Assembly: GCA_900538355.1 (NCBI GenBank) | Contig: UPXS01000006.1 | Coordinates: forward strand, 62,001 to 126,000 | Reading direction: 5' to 3' | DNA from: an uncultured Veillonella sp. | GTDB taxonomy: Bacteria > Bacillota > Negativicutes > Veillonellales > Veillonellaceae | DNA length: 64,000 nucleotides | Shown: positions 61,300 to 64,000 of the stretch, one piece after another | Position numbering within the stretch: the stretch's first letter is position 1 | Layout of the letters: each line of letters starts with the position of its first letter | The notes under the pieces: generated by a model | Told to the model about the DNA's origin: nothing | The model's database searches: none | Seen by the model: the letters and a program-made list of their open reading frames with translations, nothing else | Translations under genes and position numbers: made by a program

Positions 61300-63297
61300 T
61301 TAACGACCACCACGGCTTTTGTTAGATGGACGACCTTTAGTCATACCATTGCGGGATGATCTCCCCTTACTAAAAGCAGCCTGTTGGTTAGAGCGCGTGT
61401 TTCCCTTACTACGCTGCTCACCGGACTGACGTCCGCTGCGACGATTATTAGCTTGTACACTATTGCGGTTTCCACCGCCCGTACCAGTACGATTACTATT
61501 GCGACCAATTGGGCGTGGTGGAATCAAACATTCTGGTCCAAATCCAATTAAATCACGCCGATTAGCTTCAATGAGTGCTTCTTTTACAAGATCATAATTT
61601 TCAATATTTTTATATTGCATTAAAGCCCGTTGCTTAGCTTTATCTCTACCTTTTTTTGCTACATATACGGGCTTTCCATCTAGAGGATTAATACCCGTAT
61701 AATACATACAAGTCGATAGGCTGCCTGGTGTAGGAATAAAATCCTGTACTTGTTCCGGATACATATGTTGATCACGCAAGAACTCTGCTAATTCAATAGC
61801 ATCCTCCAAGGCACAACCAGGATGAGAACTCATAAAGTATGGCACTAAATATTGCTTCTTACCAAGCTTTTTATTAGCCTCTTCAAACCAAGATTTGAAC
61901 GTGAGAAACTCTTCCTTACCAGCTTTCCCCATCATATTTGTAACCCGTTTAGATACGTGTTCTGGTGCTACCTTCAATTGGCCACTAACGTGAAACTCAC
62001 ACAGCTCTCGTACGAAGTCTTTATTGTTATCTGCTAGAACATAGTCATAGCGCAAACCAGAGCGAACAAATACCTTTTTTACCCCTTTTAGCTTACGTAA
62101 TTTACGGAGTAGTGCAATATAATCATCATGATTTGTATTAAGATTTTCACAAGGCTCTGGAGCCGCACAGGTACGACCTTTACAAGCGCCATATACAGCT
62201 TGTTTATCACATGCTAAATGACGGAAGTTTGCCGTAGGGCCCCCAACATCGTGAATATAGCCCTTAAAATTATCCATCTCAATCATAGTTTGAGCTTCGT
62301 CAATTAAAGACTCATGACTACGATTTTGGATGATACGACCTTGATGATTGGTAATGGCACAGAATGAACAGCTACCAAAGCATCCGCGTTGACTAACAAG
62401 GCTAAATTGTACTTCACTTAACGCTGGTACGCCACCTTTATCATCGTATTTAGGATGCCACTTACGTGTATATGGCAAGTTATATACACCATCCATTTCC
62501 TCCTGAGTCAAAGGCAAAGCAGGCGTATTTTGAATAAGATATCTGTCCCCATGCTTTTGGACTACCATACGACCATAAAATGGGTCTTGTTCATCATATT
62601 GAATACGAAATGCATCAGCAAAGGCCATCTTATCGGCTTTAATTTCCTCAAAAGACGGGCATTCAACATAATCTATAGTAGGAATTTCCTTTGCCATATA
62701 ACAAATACCGCGAATAGATGGCAAGGACTCTTTAAAGCGACCTTGATCTAGAGCATCTGCTAATTCCACAATTTGAAGTTCACCCATACCATAAACAAGT
62801 ACATCAGCCTTAGAATCAACTAAGATAGAGCGACGTACAGTATCTGACCAATAGTCATAATGACCAAATCGGCGCAAGGATGCCTCTATACCACCGATAA
62901 TAAGCGGCACATCACTATATGCCTCTTTCATGCGGTTCGCATATACCAAGGTAGCCCGATCTGGACGATGACCAGATTCACCTCCGGGAGAATAATCATC
63001 TTGACGGCGAATCTTCTTTGCGGCTGTAAATTTATTGAGCATTGAGTCTAGATTCCCTGCTGTAACAAGGGACGCTAGACGCGGTTTACCTAGTTTTTTG
63101 AAAGCCTCTACATCATTCCAATCTGGTTGATCTATAATGCCTACACGATAGCCTTTGGACTCTAGGTACCGTCCGATAACGGCAGGAGCAAAGGACGGAT
63201 GGTCTACATAGGCGTCCCCACTGATGAGGACAAAGTCTAATTCGGCCCAGCCACGTTCCTTCATATCCGAAGGTTCTGTTACTAAAAATCTATCCAT
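61300..63297 (-). CDS. YgiQ-family radical SAM protein
   Basis: 665 residues. N-terminal B12-binding-like part with FVLISGDAYVDHPSFAPAVIGRYLE, then VYGMGELQIVELADAL, radical SAM Cys in GCFGSCSFCAITNHQGR near 310, and YLVPYFMSSHPGC near 490. Typical YgiQ. Reaction unknown. After about residue 595 a tail rich in Arg, Gly, Asn and Ser (NRTGTGGGNRNS..RGGR) replaces an ordered domain, resembling RNA-binding RGG tails. Confidence 0.88.
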   Translation of the reverse strand: MDRFLVTEPSDMKERGWAELDFVLISGDAYVDHPSFAPAVIGRYLESKGYRVGIIDQPDWNDVEAFKKLGKPRLASLVTAGNLDSMLNKFTAAKKIRRQDDYSPGGESGHRPDRATLVYANRMKEAYSDVPLIIGGIEASLRRFGHYDYWSDTVRRSILVDSKADVLVYGMGELQIVELADALDQGRFKESLPSIRGICYMAKEIPTIDYVECPSFEEIKADKMAFADAFRIQYDEQDPFYGRMVVQKHGDRYLIQNTPALPLTQEEMDGVYNLPYTRKWHPKYDDKGGVPALSEVQFSLVSQRGCFGSCSFCAITNHQGRIIQNRSHESLIDEAQTMIEMDNFKGYIHDVGGPTANFRHLACDKQAVYGACKGRTCAAPEPCENLNTNHDDYIALLRKLRKLKGVKKVFVRSGLRYDYVLADNNKDFVRELCEFHVSGQLKVAPEHVSKRVTNMMGKAGKEEFLTFKSWFEEANKKLGKKQYLVPYFMSSHPGCALEDAIELAEFLRDQHMYPEQVQDFIPTPGSLSTCMYYTGINPLDGKPVYVAKKGRDKAKQRALMQYKNIENYDLVKEALIEANRRDLIGFGPECLIPPRPIGRNSNRTGTGGGNRNSVQANNRRSGRQSGEQRSKGNTRSNQQAAFSKGRSSRNGMTKGRPSNKSRGGR

Positions 63298-63327
63298 CGA
63301 TTGAGTAAATGCCTTTCTTTCCTTTAA

Positions 63328-63780
63328 TCAGAAAAGGAATAACCATAGTAAAAATAATGCCATACAGAATAAAATTATGCCTAAAATAATACGTTCTTGA
63401 ACGATAGAACGTTGACGTTTACGTTGACGCGTTTCTAAGGACATACGCTTTTTAGATGTTTGATATTCAACGAATTCACTTTGCACCAAATTTGGTGTCG
63501 CTTGCGCTTTCTGCCGTGTAACAGAACGCAAAGAAAACGTATCTATATCACCTACCTGACTTTGATAAGCTTTCACCAAGCGATCACCATCAAGATCTAA
63601 ATAATTACCGTAATTACGAATGAAGCCTTTTACGTAGACCTGACCAGGAATGATGTCATACTTACCATCTTCGATAGCTTCCAAATAGGTTGTCTTAATG
63701 TGAAGTACTTGCTCCACATCTTTAAAGGTTAGATTACGTCTTACCCGTTCACGTCGTAATTCTTCGCCTAATTCAGCCAT
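63328..63780 (-). CDS. RodZ-like helix-turn-helix membrane protein
   Basis: 150 residues. N-terminal HTH_25 domain (1-75): LGEELRRERVRRNLTFKDVEQVLHIKTTYLEAIEDGKYDIIPGQVYVKGFIRNYG, typical of RodZ. A basic linker (KKRMSLETRQRKRQR) and one C-terminal membrane helix follow. The periplasmic DUF4115 domain of full RodZ is absent. It would lie at the membrane and could bind MreB or act as regulator. Confidence 0.8.
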   Translation of the reverse strand: MAELGEELRRERVRRNLTFKDVEQVLHIKTTYLEAIEDGKYDIIPGQVYVKGFIRNYGNYLDLDGDRLVKAYQSQVGDIDTFSLRSVTRQKAQATPNLVQSEFVEYQTSKKRMSLETRQRKRQRSIVQERIILGIILFCMALFLLWLFLF

Positions 63781-63827
63781 TTTCGTTCCTTTCTAACTCT
63801 ACATACTACTCAATCGTAATCATTCAA

Positions 63828-64000
63828 TTATTGTTCATCATTGGAGTCCGAGAAATAGCGAGCCTTTGCTTGTTCAGGGCTCATTAAAATTTCTCGAGCT
63901 TTACTGCCCATGCTAGGGCCAACGATTTTAAGATCTTCCATCGTATCTACAAGACGAGCCGCGCGAGTATAACCTATGCGGAATCGACGTTGCAACATGG
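63828..64000 (-). CDS. ftsK: FtsK/SpoIIIE DNA translocase, C-terminal end
   Basis: Only the last 57 codons are inside the window. They encode LQRRFRIGYTRAARLVDTME and IVGPSMGSKAREILM, the gamma winged-helix domain that reads KOPS-type sequences in FtsK. The stop is the TAA at 63828-63830. Upstream part lies beyond the right edge. FtsK pumps chromosome DNA at the septum. Confidence 0.9.
   Translation of the reverse strand, partial: MLQRRFRIGYTRAARLVDTMEDLKIVGPSMGSKAREILMSPEQAKARYFSDSNDEQ

Overview
The window reads as chromosomal DNA of a low-GC diderm Firmicute of the Negativicutes, most likely Veillonella. The basis is protein style and gene order: infC-rpmI-rplT with an L20-type leader; alaS-ireB-ruvX-DUF1292-mltG-trmR-U32 peptidase; dnaG-rpoD; rny-recX-recA-cinA-rimO. 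No rRNA, CRISPR array, prophage or intact insertion sequence was seen. The genus call is inference from memory, not from a search.

Layout. 1-4100: an edge-truncated NTF2-like gene, a HAD phosphatase, and a YkvI-type transporter coupled to a ThrE exporter. 4100-8650: an accessory zone with secreted and NTF2-like proteins, an OFA-family transporter behind a probable ZTP riboswitch, and a dispersed repeat family that I read as type I toxin-antitoxin modules (two complete copies and three relics). 8650-19200: a minus-strand defence island with a decayed mcrC, an Mrr nuclease, a Gabija-like gajA-gajB pair and a type I restriction-modification system hsdM-hsdS-hsdR. 19300-22800: small secreted, membrane or unknown proteins. 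22800-24150: the infC operon with an AUU start and attenuator leader. 24300-27450: two metabolite transporters, one behind 17-bp tandem repeats. 27500-38450: thrS with T-box, then a long minus-strand housekeeping block. 38600-40570: a NlpC/P60 hydrolase and a GT2 glycosyltransferase. 41060-45950: a [NiFe] uptake hydrogenase operon with paired palindromes upstream. 46150-58750: thioredoxin, RNase P RNA, nif3, trmK, a CAU tRNA, the queuosine genes folE-queE-queD, rpoD, dnaG, rny, recX, recA and cinA. 58790-64000: rimO, a solute-binding protein, a YgiQ radical SAM protein, a RodZ-like protein and the 3' end of ftsK.

How parts work together. Hydrogenase, dicarboxylate-type and formate/oxalate-type transporters fit an anaerobic organic-acid fermenter. 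The infC operon is probably controlled by L20, thrS by uncharged tRNA-Thr, and the OFA transporter by ZTP (a signal of formyl-folate shortage). The defence island combines methylation-directed restriction with a nuclease/helicase anti-phage pair. The most distinctive content is the small-RNA/peptide repeat family at 1289-8540 and the ZTP-switched transporter set among those repeats.
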